Shown: positions 1 through 10,190 of the stretch, piece after piece | How the letters are laid out: each line of letters begins with the position of its first letter | How positions within the stretch are numbered: the first letter of the stretch is position 1 | Source: Chloranthus sessilifolius | Lineage: Eukaryota > Streptophyta > Magnoliopsida > Chloranthales > Chloranthaceae | Direction: 5' to 3' | Length of the DNA: 64,000 bases | Assembly: GCA_021018995.1 (NCBI GenBank) | Contig: CM037597.1 | Location: forward strand, 9,995,299 to 10,059,298 | Program-made: the position numbers and the translations under genes | The notes under the pieces: generated by a model | Databases searched by the model: none | What the model was told of the DNA's origin: nothing | Seen by the model: the letters and a program-made list of their open reading frames with translations, nothing else

Positions 1-172
1 TAACTCCCCGTGTTATGTTAATATTATAAGAAATTCTCTGAGTTATTAGTATTTATTCTGCAGCCCCTACTTTTGTGTTTCTGTTTCATATAAACCCCTG
101 CCGTTAACTAACCGTGAGTTTATGGACGGAAAGCCTATTTTGCCCTTAATGAAACCAATATTTAATAAATAC

Positions 173-304
173 CACCATTCTAAAAGGCCCTTCATTCATC
201 TATACTTACAAGTCATGCCATTAAAGTTTTTCACCATTCTAAAAGGCCCTTCATTCACCTTTATTTACAAATCATGCCATTATAATTTACCACTATTCTA
301 AAAG
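173..304. repeat. 59-bp tandem repeat, split by a transposon
   Basis: The phrase ATTCTAAAAGGCCCTTCATTCA recurs with a 59-bp period (G at 186, 245 and 304). A third copy is interrupted exactly at TTCTAAAAG by the foldback element that follows, and resumes at 712-735. The repeat is therefore older than the insertion. No coding sense is seen. Confidence 0.75.
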
Positions 305-711
305 GAGTACCTTTAAATCCACTCAAAAAATCTTTGAGTTCACCCATGCTGAAACACATCATCTGCATTGAATCAAACGATGGAGATTTTTTATCGTCCC
401 AATCTTTCATGAGATCGATATTTAGATCATGGGTGTACCATTAGATGGTCGACTTTTTATTTCATGTGGTACACACCCCTAAAAGTGACCTTAATATCAA
501 TTTTAAGCATGCACGTGATGTTAAGGCCACTTTTCTGAGATGTGTGCCACGTGAAATAAAGTACTGACCGTCTGATGGTACGATCATAATCTCAAGATCC
601 ATCATGTGAAAGATTGGGAGGATAAATGATATCCATCGTTCGATTCAATTCAATCAACGTGTTTCAGCGCAGGTGAACTTAAAGATTCAGTGGGTGGATT
701 TAAAGGTACTC
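305..711. mobile_element. Mutator-like foldback MITE with 9-bp target duplication
   Basis: The element starts GAGTACCTTTAAATCCA and ends with the inverse complement (TGGATTTAAAGGTACTC). The two arms pair almost to the centre, so the whole 407 bp could fold back. It is flanked by perfect 9-bp direct repeats TTCTAAAAG at 296-304 and 712-720. A 9-bp duplication with long inverted arms is the usual signature of non-autonomous Mutator-like (MULE) elements. No transposase is encoded. Arm motifs such as ATCTCAAGATCCATC and GTGTGAAAGATTGGGA recur at several other places in the window, so this is a dispersed family. Confidence 0.85.
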
Positions 712-720
712 TTCTAAAAG

Positions 721-954
721 GCCCTTCATTCACCCATCAGATTCAAGACTCATCAAATGGGTGATTCCCCCATTAAAGCATGCCAACGTTTGGACAAATA
801 CTCAACCAATGGAGGATTTGTGGCAAACGATACCATTATTCTTGAAAAGAAAACCTTCAATCTACGTTATTTACTCAAAATACTCGTTCCTCCAATTTCC
901 TATATGATTCAAGACCCATTTTTAGGAATTGGATTGCCTAACCGCGTCTGCTTC
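721..954. other. Intergenic spacer, nothing recognised
   Basis: This stretch lies between the two related foldback elements. A 71-codon open frame starts at 757 but has no recognisable motif and no homologue I know. I treat it as chance. Confidence 0.5.
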
Positions 955-1575
955 CATCCACCGAATCTTTGAATTCACCCACGCTAAAACACATTGATTG
1001 CATTGAATAAGATGATGGAGATCGTTTAGGCATACCATTAGACGATCGGTGTTTTATTTCATGGCACACATCTCAGAAAAGTGACTTTAACATCACGTAT
1101 ACGGTTAAAATTAATTTTAAGGTCATTTTTTTGGGTGTGTACCGCATGAAATAAAAAATCAACCATTTGATGGTGCCACCATGATCTCAAGATCCATCGT
1201 GTGAAAGCTTGGGACGATAAACAATCTCCATCGTCCGATTCAGTGCAATCAATCGTCTGATGGTGCCACCATGATCTCAAGATCCATCATGTGAATGGTT
1301 GGGACGATAAACGGCCTCCATCATTCAATTCAATGCAATCAACTGTCTGATGGTGCCACCATGATCTCAAGATACATCGTGTGAAAGGTTGGGACGATAA
1401 ATGATCTCCATCGTCCAATTCAATGCAGTCAACCGTCTAATAGTACCATCGTGATCTCAAGATCCATCGTGTGAAAGGTTAGGACGATAAACGATCTCCA
1501 TCGTCCAATTCAATGCAGTCAATGTTTTTTAGCGTGGGTGAACTCAAATATTTGGTGGGTGGATTTAAAACTATT
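955..1575. mobile_element. Second foldback element of the same family, expanded by a tandem array
   Basis: The left arm (GAATCTTTGAATTCACCC at about 963) and the right arm (GGGTGAACTCAAATATTT at about 1527) match the arms of the 305-711 element. The central parts with GTGACTTTAACATCACG and AAATAAAAAATCAACC also match. The outermost TIR bases are less well kept, and no clean target duplication was found. The right arm has grown by four head-to-tail copies of a 90-bp unit, described separately. Confidence 0.65.
1171..1523. repeat. Four-copy 90-bp tandem array inside the foldback element
   Basis: TGGTGCCACCATGATCTCAA begins at 1171, 1261 and 1351, and a diverged copy (TAGTACCATCG) begins at 1441, so the period is exactly 90 bp. 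Each unit carries GATCCATCGTGTGAAAG, GGGACGATAAA and CTCCATCGTC. The unit is the arm motif of the foldback family. The array probably arose by unequal exchange or slippage within one arm. Confidence 0.85.
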
Positions 1576-2285
1576 CTTTTTTATAAGTGTAGGGGTGGAT
1601 TTAAAATTATCTTATCACGTGTAGAGGGTGGCAATTTAATAATTTAATTTTAAAAAGAATAAATATGATATTTAGGCTATTCTTTAACGGCTGGTTAACC
1701 ATTTAAAATAGCATCGGTTAAAGAGGGGGGGGGGACAACTGGCATGCTACTTTATAATCTCATATTGTATTTATATTTACAGAGCATCGGGTATCTAGTC
1801 TTGGGTGTAGGGACTAGACATGCATTGAACCTAATTAAGCCATGCCACATCCATGAGTTTTTATGTTATTTGAGAAAATTTTAAGGCATTTTTATCCTTT
1901 AAATTATAAGTTAAACTTCTTGATTGGAAGCCTAAGTATCGCATGATCAAAACTTTTAACTTTAACCTAAAATTCAATAGTAAAAGGTCATCCTTTTTAA
2001 CTTTTTATGAAGTATATGATCAGCCATTGGGATGTTGATGTGACACCAAAATGACTAGTGTGCAACCTTGTAGTGCTGCACACGCCCACATACATCACAT
2101 TTAAAAGTTTTATTTTCGCTAACTAATTGGAGTTGACGCAGTTAGAAGTTATCTATATTTTTTTATTATAGTAATCAGCAAACATGGTAATTCATTGCCA
2201 TGATGTCCGCGTTACGGTCGGCCTCAGCCCACACCTCATTGCATTGGAAAAGATTAAAAAATATAGCAAGCGTATGGAATGCAGA
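1576..2285. other. Intergenic, no gene seen
   Basis: AT-rich sequence with a run of ten G at about 1726-1735 and no usable open frame. Weak inverted similarity to the first 170 bases (CCGTTAACTAACCG against AACGGCTGGTTAACC) hints that 1-1760 may be one older non-autonomous element, but the ends cannot be fixed. Confidence 0.4.
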
Positions 2286-2405
2286 CAGGGCCGGCCGTGA
2301 CATTTTAGGCGTTCAAGACGAGTTATTTAAATAGGGCCCTTATTTTACATTATTTTATAATATATAAAAAATTCAACACAAATTTTTTTTTGACAAATAA
2401 AATAG

Positions 2406-2818
2406 GGAGGTCATTACTTGCACCCGTTTTTTTAGATGATTACATCGAATTTAAAGAAAGACTTGGTATTTTAGGGACATGTGATATGTAAAATTGCAAT
2501 ATAGGCCGTCTGATTTGAAGCTCATGATCAATAGATCTTTGGTGCATAAAATTAGAGCAAAACATGATACTTGTCATATGATCTATTATAGTCAACTGTT
2601 GAATTATGTAAGAGCCTTTTGACTCCATTTAATCAAATGATAAAAATTATATTTTGTTCTAATCTTTTGCAATTGATAACTTTAAATCATGGCCTTCAAA
2701 TCAAACGGCTTAAATGGTGTTTTTGTGTTGTAGAGGCCGCCAAAATTGCAAGTCTTTCTTTTAAATTCGGTGCAATTTGGTGCAATCACTTGAAAAGTGT
2801 GTGCAAGTAATAGCTCTC
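2406..2818. mobile_element. Mutator-like MITE, nested in the hAT element
   Basis: It begins GGAGGTCATTACTTGCACCC and ends GTGTGCAAGTAATAGCTCTC, giving inverted ends that continue as paired arms. The flanks ATAAAATAG (2397-2405) and ATAAAATTA (2819-2827) match at 7 of 9, fitting a decayed 9-bp duplication. A second, better kept copy of the family is at 22874-23256. There is no coding capacity. Confidence 0.75.
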
Positions 2819-3079
2819 ATAAAATTAATAGTACTTTTATTCTATTTTACTATATATAATTTGAAAATGTAACTAAAAATTTAATGCAAGTAAATATTAA
2901 AAGAAAATGCAACAAAAAAAGAAAATGCAATACTAAAAAAATTCATATTGTGTACGAAATTCTATAAGAAAATGTTGAAGGAAAACATCTAACACACGCA
3001 TTCTCTTCTTGAATCAAATAGCCTTTAAATAATTTTATGAGGCAATTGCCGATCCCAATCCCAGATGAGAAAAGAGGGA

Positions 3080-3205
3080 GCTAGTGTCATGTTGACAAAC
3101 GGTTGTAAAAAGACTCTGTTAATTCCTTAAAAGCCGACTCCAAATAGATAGGATAAGGCCATTATCATGATGATGATGATAATGATGATGATGATGATGA
3201 AACTA
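3080..3205 (+). repeat. LINE/SINE-like 3-prime tail with TGA microsatellite
   Basis: The sequence AAGCCGACTCCAAATAGATA followed by GGATAAGG and a (TGA)n run resembles a tail shared by plant LINEs and their dependent SINEs. A related tail (GCCGACCCCAAAAAGATGGG) occurs at 13558-13577. The microsatellite runs from about 3165 to 3200. No box A/B promoter could be shown, so I do not call a full SINE. Confidence 0.45.
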
Positions 3206-3436
3206 TAAATGCAACAAATGGTCTTAGATTGATCATAATACCTATTGTCATTTATAGATCCTACGGAACAAGGTTCACTTGATGTATACATGTACCAATC
3301 CATTAGATTAGTTAGTATTTGGTCAAATCTTTATTTTTTAAATAAAAATCAATAGAACAAGATTTATACATATGATCGTTTGAGTGGTTAAATCTTCATA
3401 GAAATTTTGATCTGAACTCATGTAGAAAAAGGATTT

Positions 3437-3787
3437 TCCTAATCCCCTTAAAACTCATTGATTGGATCGGATCAGACGATGAAGATCGTGTTTCACTTCG
3501 ATCTTCTATACAATGGATCTTAAGACCATGTCTCCCACCTATCATATGGTTTCTTTTATTCCACATGTCACATCCTCAAAACATGACCCTAAAACCACAT
3601 TTGAGCGTGATGTGTGTCATTGTACACTAGGTGCACTGTTTGGAGAAATGTCATATGTAACATGTGGAATCAAAAACTGACCGTCTGATAGGTGATATAT
3701 GGTCTCAAGATCCCTTGTGTGATAGATCAGGGTTAAAAAAACTCCATCGGGTTCTGATCTGACCCAATCAACGAGTTTTATGGGATT
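3437..3787. mobile_element. Foldback MITE within the hAT element
   Basis: The left end, with CTCATTGATTGGATCGGATC, pairs with the right end, with GATCTGACCCAATCAACGAG. The arms continue inward through TGATCTTAAGACCATG-like sequence and CCACATGTCACATCC against ACATGTGGAATC. It is a diverged relative of the 305-711 family (shared TCTCAAGATCC and ACTGACCGTCTGAT words). No clear target duplication was found. It contains no gene. Confidence 0.6.
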
Positions 3788-4096
3788 ACACACATGGGAG
3801 CTTTTATAAAACGTGTGGGTGCAAAAAGTCAAATAGACTTTTAAAGAAAATAATTAATTATTGTGATGAAAATGATGGAAATCTAAACAAAATTTTAGTT
3901 TGAAAAGACACAAAAATTGGAATCGAGAAAGGGTAAGTTAACCAATTCGAGGCCCTTTAACTTTATAGAATTTTTATTTTTTTATAAAAAAAATCCTATT
4001 TTCTAATGGGCAAATAGGATTTGAGAGCCCCTAAAAATCAGGTGCCCAAGGCTTTTGCCTGACTGGCCTTGGTCTAGGGCCGGCCCTGAATGTGGA

Positions 4097-4385
4097 TAAC
4101 ATCCTTGGTCAAAGCAATAAATCCAATTAACAGCTCATTATTGACACATGGCTTATTCGACAATAAAAACATCATAATCATTCAATTGATACATAATATC
4201 AACCGCTAAACCGAAATAACTAGCTGCCCATTCAAATCAATTAAATAAACTCTCTAATGTATTAAGTTGGAGTTAGTGATAGAAAATGTGACTAATCAAT
4301 AAACAAATCAATAAATTATAACAAGTCAAAAGAATATGGTTTAGGAAATTGAATTTAGTTTAGCATGGTTATTTTAGTCATTTCA
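4097..4385. other. 3-prime flank of the DUF247 gene
   Basis: AT-rich sequence just downstream of the stop codon of the minus-strand DUF247 gene. It should contain its 3-prime untranslated region and polyadenylation signals, but no single signal could be chosen with confidence. Confidence 0.4.
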
Positions 4386-6047
4386 TCACTGCGCAACCAT
4401 GAAGTACCTGGAACAGCTGTACACCGAGCAAAAAGCTTGTAAGGCAGTTAACAGCAACAGCGCAACAGCAGCTAACAACGTTAAAACCGGCCAACACCCA
4501 AACAAAGTCTTTTTCACATACTTTCCCGCTTTTACCCTCCACAATCCGCTATAATACCCATTTACGTCCTCAATAGCCTTATCTAAGAAGGGCACTTTCG
4601 TCAATCTAACCGACTTACTCATGCTGTTCCAGAGTGCCGCGACCTCACCATCGCTCTTCATACGGTTCAACAAGATTTTCTTTTCTCTAAGCAATCTGAC
4701 GTCACTTTCAGTATCAATGATCCCGTTCATTAATTCGGTGTACCGCGTCAGTACTAAAGGCCCCGATGCGGACGATGCCTCGTACGCCACCAAATTCCTC
4801 AACACCACCTCCGAATTAACGTCCAAACTAACGGTTGGGAGGTAAAACGTGACGGTCTCCGAGTCAAACTTAACGGTCGACAAATCACCCTTAGATGCAC
4901 AAAACCTAACTCCTGCGTTACAGAGTTCGGTTACTGAAGGGATGGTTATCTCCTCTATCAAAGGGGCTTTGTTGATACTATGGTTCACATTCTCATCTTC
5001 TCCTCTGTGCTCTTCCTCTGAAAGGTACTCAACAGGGCGTTTTAAGATGGAAAACAAGAGTAGTTTAGCGATGAACTTCCAAGGGATCTCTAAGGCTAAC
5101 TTCACGGGTTTCGATTCAATTGCTCGCTTGAAACAACATATTGGGCCTCCCATTAAATTAGATAGTAGATCCCAAATGGTGACAATGAACCCTTTGACAT
5201 TACTTGATTTTCCGTCCGTTGGATAATCGACGGAGATCACGATGGTTTCGGTGGTATCGGCAACATCACATGATGTTTTTGGTGTGGGGATGATCATGTG
5301 GTAAAGAACATCAAGCAAGTGTGATTGATCTTCGATATCGGTGAATGAAGCTTTTTTGAGCAATTTAAATGGCGAGAGCTCTTTACAAAAGCCCATTAGA
5401 ATGCGGAATAGAGTATCATCAGCAAATTGAGATGAAGGATACTGAAAGCCCAACAACTTTCTTAGTAGAAAGAGCGGGATTTGGTTCTCGAGCATCGCTA
5501 CATCTCGAAGAATCGCATTATGGGTGAATTTTCGTCCATAGTAGTCGATCAAATGCGACATTTTGGTGGAGATTCTAGTGGCGGATCGGCTGTCCTTAAG
5601 GGCATAAACATGAAGAAATTCGAGCAAGAACGATGAGTCGATGGCCATAATCCACGCTAAGGTTTCACAGCTGAAATTGATGCAACCATTGTAGGATGCG
5701 CGAATTTTCATTTCGAGCTTCATGAAATGATCAACGACATCGGTGAACTTTAGGTTTTGGAGTTGCTTTTGGGTTCTCTTGGCTATATACACTTTGTATC
5801 TCTCCATTTCGTAAAGCTCGAGGCGTAAATGGTGATAAGGGCCTAAGGAGACTTGTTGAGGTATGAAGGCTTCTGGGTTGATTAAAATTAGGGTTTTGGG
5901 AACACTAAAAATGGAGACAGGTATCACTCCCTCTTCTTCTTCATCGAGTTCTTCATCTAGGGTTTGACGGATTTGGATCACCCAATTGTGTTCATCGAAG
6001 ATAGGAGTCGAATTAGAGGGTTTGGTAGTGGCATGGCGAGAGAACAT
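4386..6047 (-). CDS. DUF247 (UPF0481) family membrane protein
   Basis: A single uninterrupted 553-codon frame, starting ATGTTCTCTCGCCATGCC and ending VAQ-stop. It has the hallmarks of the plant DUF247 family. Near residues 43-52 is a PVSIFSVPKT block, and at 61-73 an FIPQQVSLGPYHH block, the family signature of proline-glutamine followed by LGPYHH. ENQIP lies at about 187-191 within the usual ML-ENQIP-F-L stretch. A hydrophobic C-terminal segment at roughly 520-542 (WPVLTLLAAVALLLLTALQ) fits the single membrane anchor usual in the family. The acidic run DEELDEEEEG at 31-40 and the opening FDEHNWVIQI resemble the At3g02645-type subgroup. Length is at the upper end of the family range and the lack of introns is normal for it. 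Biochemical function is unknown. Some grass and other DUF247 members act in self-incompatibility, which cannot be inferred here. This is the only clearly intact host gene in the window. Confidence 0.92.
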   Translation of the reverse strand: MFSRHATTKPSNSTPIFDEHNWVIQIRQTLDEELDEEEEGVIPVSIFSVPKTLILINPEAFIPQQVSLGPYHHLRLELYEMERYKVYIAKRTQKQLQNLKFTDVVDHFMKLEMKIRASYNGCINFSCETLAWIMAIDSSFLLEFLHVYALKDSRSATRISTKMSHLIDYYGRKFTHNAILRDVAMLENQIPLFLLRKLLGFQYPSSQFADDTLFRILMGFCKELSPFKLLKKASFTDIEDQSHLLDVLYHMIIPTPKTSCDVADTTETIVISVDYPTDGKSSNVKGFIVTIWDLLSNLMGGPICCFKRAIESKPVKLALEIPWKFIAKLLLFSILKRPVEYLSEEEHRGEDENVNHSINKAPLIEEITIPSVTELCNAGVRFCASKGDLSTVKFDSETVTFYLPTVSLDVNSEVVLRNLVAYEASSASGPLVLTRYTELMNGIIDTESDVRLLREKKILLNRMKSDGEVAALWNSMSKSVRLTKVPFLDKAIEDVNGYYSGLWRVKAGKYVKKTLFGCWPVLTLLAAVALLLLTALQAFCSVYSCSRYFMVAQ

Positions 6048-6126
6048 GGCCGTTTTGTGGGGATTTTATTTTGTACAAGATGGCTTTGTTGTGGAAGTTG
6101 GTGACTTGATGAAAGTGAGGTCCCTA

Positions 6127-6133
6127 TTATATA
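6127..6133 (-). promoter_or_regulatory. Candidate TATA box of the DUF247 gene
   Basis: Read on the minus strand this is TATATAA, about 80 bases upstream of the ATG at 6047. That spacing suits a plant core promoter with a short 5-prime untranslated leader. Nothing else in the upstream 300 bases matches as well. Confidence 0.55.
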
Positions 6134-6139
6134 TGGTTT

Positions 6140-7074
6140 TTATAGAGGTATCTTTGTGGTCATAGAACTCAATTTCCATGTTTTTAATGATCTTTACTAT
6201 AAATGTATTAGGGATATCATTTTAATATTGAGAATACCCTGCTAGAATTTTTTTATTTTATTTTTGATAATCCTGCTAGAATTGATGCTTCTAATTTATT
6301 TATTTTTGGTTAAACTTTGACTAAAAATGGATTAATTATTGTTTTAAATTAAACTCGCTCTAATGAGAGTGTTCTTGACGCAATTAAAGTACATTAAAAA
6401 AATGAAAGCGCGTGGAAGCATCAATCCATTGTTTGGATCTATTATTAGACATTGATGCATTATACTAGTTAAGAATTTAATCATTTTTTAATGGTTTCGG
6501 GTTTTTTATTTACTTATTTGATGTCATTACTTTGATGTCTATCGGAGTGATGGCAATGCTGAAGCTTCCAAGATGTTAGAATGATCATATATTCTGGGTT
6601 CCCTCCTTTGGTTTCTAATGAAGGGTGAGAACTCCAACCTCAATGTTACCGAATAAAAAAAAAAAAATCTATTTTAATAAGGATGGTTCTATTTTTTTAT
6701 AAGTTGGAAAATAATTCTTGTGTTTTATGATCTCAAAGATGAGTTAAGGGTGTTTAATGATTATACACTACAATATTGATAAATTCATACGATGAATTAA
6801 TACTTCTAGATTTTTATTTTATTCATCTGTTTGGCTATATTTATGATAAAAAATACCATCATAATTATTTTAATCTAAAGTCTAATTTTTAGTGTTAGAG
6901 TATTTTTTACTTATAATTAAGTGAAGTAAATCTGCGAATGCATCAATTCACTTGGGTGGATTTATCAATAGCCTAACACTAATCAATTTTATACAAGAGA
7001 AGCTAATTAACCTTTATAGGGATGTTAGATTCTTCATTTGTCAAGCGGGTTTTAGTATACAATTCACTACAAAA
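6140..7074. other. Upstream region of DUF247 gene, no further gene
   Basis: AT-rich intergenic DNA with an A-run at 6655-6667. No open frame with recognisable content and no repeat end was seen before the CACTA element at 7075. Confidence 0.5.
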
Positions 7075-7975
7075 ATTAAGAACCTAGTAAGATTATTAGC
7101 GACAAATGTATTAACAGCAGTGTTTTGTTAATAGCGGCAGTTTTTGGCTGCCGCTAATAGTCTTATTTTTTTTAGTACAAAAACTATCATAACATAAATA
7201 ATAATAATAATAATAATGACAACATTGGTGATAATGTTGATGATGAAGATGATGATTATAAATTTATAATATTGAGCGTGGTCCAGACGGAAGATAAATT
7301 TAAGACGTAAATTAAATTAAATTATACGGCACGCGGCACGCGCGCGGTACTCTTTTAATTTGGACCATTGACCATCTACATGACCATGGTTGATGTCTCA
7401 AAATTATCTCTATCGGACAATCCTAATCTTCATATGAAGTGTTTTCATGGAACACACGTTAAAAATGATCTCTATTGGATGATCCTAATCTTCATATGAA
7501 GTGTTTTCATTGAACACACATTAAAAATAAATTAAAAATTATTATCCAAATTGTATGCATATTCAAATGTATATTTTTTTAAATCGGGGGTTTGAGGGTC
7601 CCACCTTTTCATTAATAAAAAGAGAAGATTCCAATCATCTGTATAAGCATCTCTTATATTCTCTGTTTCGAGAATAAAGATTAGGAGTAATAGTCAATGT
7701 ACTAATCCATCACACGAAATTAGCATTCTCAATGCCCTTCTTTGCTAATAAATCAACGCAACCATTGATTTCTCTCCATATACAACCTATTCGGGTTTAA
7801 ATTTTCTAATAAGACTTTTTATAATTATAAAAATAAGGTGTTTCAGTGGCAGTCAAAACTGTCGCTATTAACCAAAACAACTGCTGCTACTAGTCATGTC
7901 GCTACTAAAACAATAAATTTTTTTATTAATAGCGACAATTTTAATTGCCGCTAATAATCTTATTTTTTTGTAGTG
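7075..7975. mobile_element. Non-autonomous CACTA (En/Spm-like) element
   Basis: Starts CACTACAAAAATTAAG and ends TTATTTTTTTGTAGTG, the inverse of the CACTACAAAAAA terminus. Subterminal repeats of the type TTAATAGCGGCAGTTTTT and TGCCGCTAATAGTCTTATT lie inside both ends, the arrangement expected for CACTA transposons. The 3-bp flanks are ATT and TAT, so the target duplication is not convincing. No transposase is encoded. An (ATA)n run sits at 7194-7216. Confidence 0.7.
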
Positions 7976-9052
7976 TATCTTTCATAGAGGTGCACTATAA
8001 TGGTAACTTTCCATGGAAATTCACTGATGGTGGACCATTTTTGGCGACAAAGTACTATTTTCATCTCCAAAGTACGTTATTTACCGATAAAAATATATTT
8101 GTTGTTAAATTTTGTAGCCAAATATACAATTTGTTGTAGTCACAGGTCGTTAGATGGCACCAGGGTGATGATTTACCTTTTTCTTTTACCTCTCTTTTGA
8201 GAAAATATTTGTACTCTATATATGAACACACGTAATCTTATCTCATCTTAATCTTCTCTTATCTCTTTTATTTGTCTCCATGGTATGAACATCTCCCATC
8301 TTATAAAAGAAACAACAACTAAGGAGTCAATTTCAATATGAATCTTATAAACATTCAGATAAACTGCCATCATCAGTGCCTTCTGATGAAACCCAGTTCA
8401 GCATGCGAAATTTGAAAGGCACTCCAGGAACCCTCATCGCTAGCTATGTATTCATCACAATATACTATATATAAAATTACTATGCCCATCTAATGAAATT
8501 TTTTTCCAAAGCAATACATAGGGGTGAGGTTCCACAAATAGGGTTGCCAACGTGTGGGGTTAAATATTACCGAAATTTTGGCTGCTCAACGAAAAATAAC
8601 ATAAGTTCGACCCAACTCAATCTGCGGTGCACTCGACTTGACCCGAAGGTCGGGTCAGATGCCTCATGCCCAATCTGAGCCGACGGATAAAGTTTATGTG
8701 CTCGGCCTGATAAATAACTCCCATTCAGGTGTTCGAGTCAACCTCTTTTTTAATTGATAAAGCGTGGTTAAGAGGACCCCACTCAAATAAAACTTGAAAA
8801 GCTAGCAAAGTTACAAATCTATCTTTTAAGATATACTAATAAGACAAAAGCACATAATCATATCGTGCCTTAATTATTACTCATTTAATTGGTGTTATTT
8901 TTGGGCCATGCCTAAATTACAATGAGAGAAATAACATTTTAAGGGCTTGAGCATGTAGGACAATGGAATTACAATATTGCATACTCAAGGTAATAGGTTC
9001 GGGCTTACCTATAAAAACAAGCAAAAAAAAGAGTATTATAATTATTATTAGA
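7976..9052. other. Intergenic; includes a GC-rich repeat fragment at about 8518-8760
   Basis: The part from about 8518 begins AGGGGTGAGG and has phrases such as TCGGGTCAGATGCC and CTCGGCCTGATAAAT. It resembles other stretches at 24590-24930 and 37725-37945, all of which look like diverged copies of a common plant repeat rich in GGGTTG and GGGTCGGG words. No gene was seen. Confidence 0.4.
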
Positions 9053-9056
9053 GCTA

Positions 9057-9214
9057 GTCTATAATGGGTGTCCGATCATCATGAATGGACCTCGCAGCCC
9101 ACATGTCCTTGGAACTGAATGACTTGCACAATTGAAAGTTTGTGCAAGTCATCCAGTAACAAAGACATGCGGACTGCGATGTCCACTCATGATGAGCGGA
9201 CACCCATTATAGGT
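9057..9214. mobile_element. Short palindromic MITE
   Basis: CTATAATGGGTGTCCG at the left pairs with CGGACACCCATTATAG at the right. The arms continue through ATCATGAATGGACCTCGCAG against CTGCGATGTCCACTCATGAT and then TGACTTGCACAATT against TTGTGCAAGTCA, so the transcript would form one long hairpin. The superfamily is undetermined. The next element starts four bases later. Confidence 0.7.
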
Positions 9215-9217
9215 TAA

Positions 9218-9379
9218 CACTACAAAAAACAAGTCTATTAGCGGCAACAAAAAACTGCCGCTATTAGCAAAAAACTGCCGCTAATACCCTTGCCACTAAT
9301 AGTCTTAATAGGCTTTTTATTAATAGTGATAATTTTTGCTCCAAAAAACTGTCACTAATAGCCTTATTTTTTTGTAGTG
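9218..9379. mobile_element. CACTA-derived MITE, complete with 3-bp target duplication
   Basis: The element begins CACTACAAAAAACAAG and ends TTATTTTTTTGTAGTG, 162 bp in all. It is flanked on both sides by TAA (9215-9217 and 9380-9382), the 3-bp duplication CACTA elements make. The inside is almost entirely copies of GGCAACAAAAAACTGCCGC-type subterminal repeat. It is clearly a miniature relative of the 7075-7975 element. Confidence 0.8.
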
Positions 9380-9382
9380 TAA

Positions 9383-9929
9383 CTCTTAATATTATATAAG
9401 ACAATATTATATAGAGGACAGATTTTACGCAGACAAAGTGGAGGTGGTTGATGTGGAGCAACGCGATTGGCTGTAAGTACGGTGACGCTCAATTAATACA
9501 AGTTGGTGCAGTCAGTCACATCTGCCACTTGTACTTTGTCCTCAACAAATCTGTCCTCCTTATATCATTTTCCTATTATATATTGGCAAATAATTTAATG
9601 ATTTCCCCAAACTTGGAGGATCCGTCCACTAATATTTGAAATCTTTTATTCGATATTGATAAATTACACACTCATGAATTGTATCATGCCTTCTTTCAAT
9701 ATAATTAATAGTAATAATGATATCATAGGTTTCTTCCATCTTCTTTCGTCTATCTTCTATCTTCTATGTATTTTTTAATGGATAATGACTCTTACTGACC
9801 ACCATTAAAATTATACTTTTTATCATTCTCCATTGAAATGCGATTTATTATTGTGCCATGTGATACATATTTATAATCGATCTAACTTGTTCAGGTGATA
9901 ATCTGTTGTTAAAATATGTCTCAGCTAAA
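9383..9929. other. Intergenic, nothing recognised
   Basis: A 63-codon chance frame and short low-complexity TCTTC tracts are present. No gene or element end could be supported. Confidence 0.45.
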
Positions 9930-10190
9930 GAATCATGCTTATAAGTGGATGTAAAGCATTTGATCGGTAAATTTTAATATTAGCCATCAAATTGAAGAAG
10001 AATCATTGATATTAGGGTGCACAAATTGGATGATTCAAATCACATGAAAGTGTGAATTTTTTTACTCATAGCCCTTCAAGTGATAATATATCATTTGACA
10101 ATATGAATTTTCAAGATTATAAGCCAATAAAATGGTGTAAGATTGTTAACACCATTTGACGCTTGGGGGAGGGTGGATCCTTTTTCAATG
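9930..10190. repeat. Dispersed repeat, copy 1 of 2
   Basis: The segment with GCTTATAAGTGGATGTAAA, AATTTTAATATTAGCCATCAA and AAGCCAATAAAATGGTGTAAG is matched in order and spacing by 42135-42395 (AAGCTTATAAGTGGAAGTAAA, and AAGCCAATAAATGGTGTAAG near the end). The two copies are clearly homologous but diverged. No open frame is conserved, and the class is unknown. Confidence 0.65.

Larger units (their letters stand above)
2286..4088. mobile_element. Non-autonomous hAT-type element carrying nested elements
   Basis: The left end CAGGGCCGGCC (2286) is the exact inverse complement of the right end GGCCGGCCCTG (to 4088). The flanks AATGCAGA (2278-2285) and AATGTGGA (4089-4096) match at 6 of 8 bases, fitting the 8-bp target duplication typical of hAT transposons. 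CAGGG-type ends are common in plant hAT elements. There is no transposase. The 1.8-kb interior holds a Mutator-like MITE (2406-2818), a LINE/SINE-like 3-prime tail (about 3080-3205) and a third foldback element (3437-3787). Confidence 0.75.

Noticed and set aside
757-972. 71-codon frame between the foldback elements
   Set aside because: Short, no motif, no promoter context, and repetitive neighbours.
4621-5226. Open frames on the plus strand opposite the DUF247 gene
   Set aside because: They are antisense shadows of a clear, motif-rich frame on the minus strand and have no recognisable content.
9057-9214. Hairpin as a microRNA gene
   Set aside because: The hairpin spans a whole palindromic element with near-perfect pairing, typical of a MITE. 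There is no evidence for precise processing.
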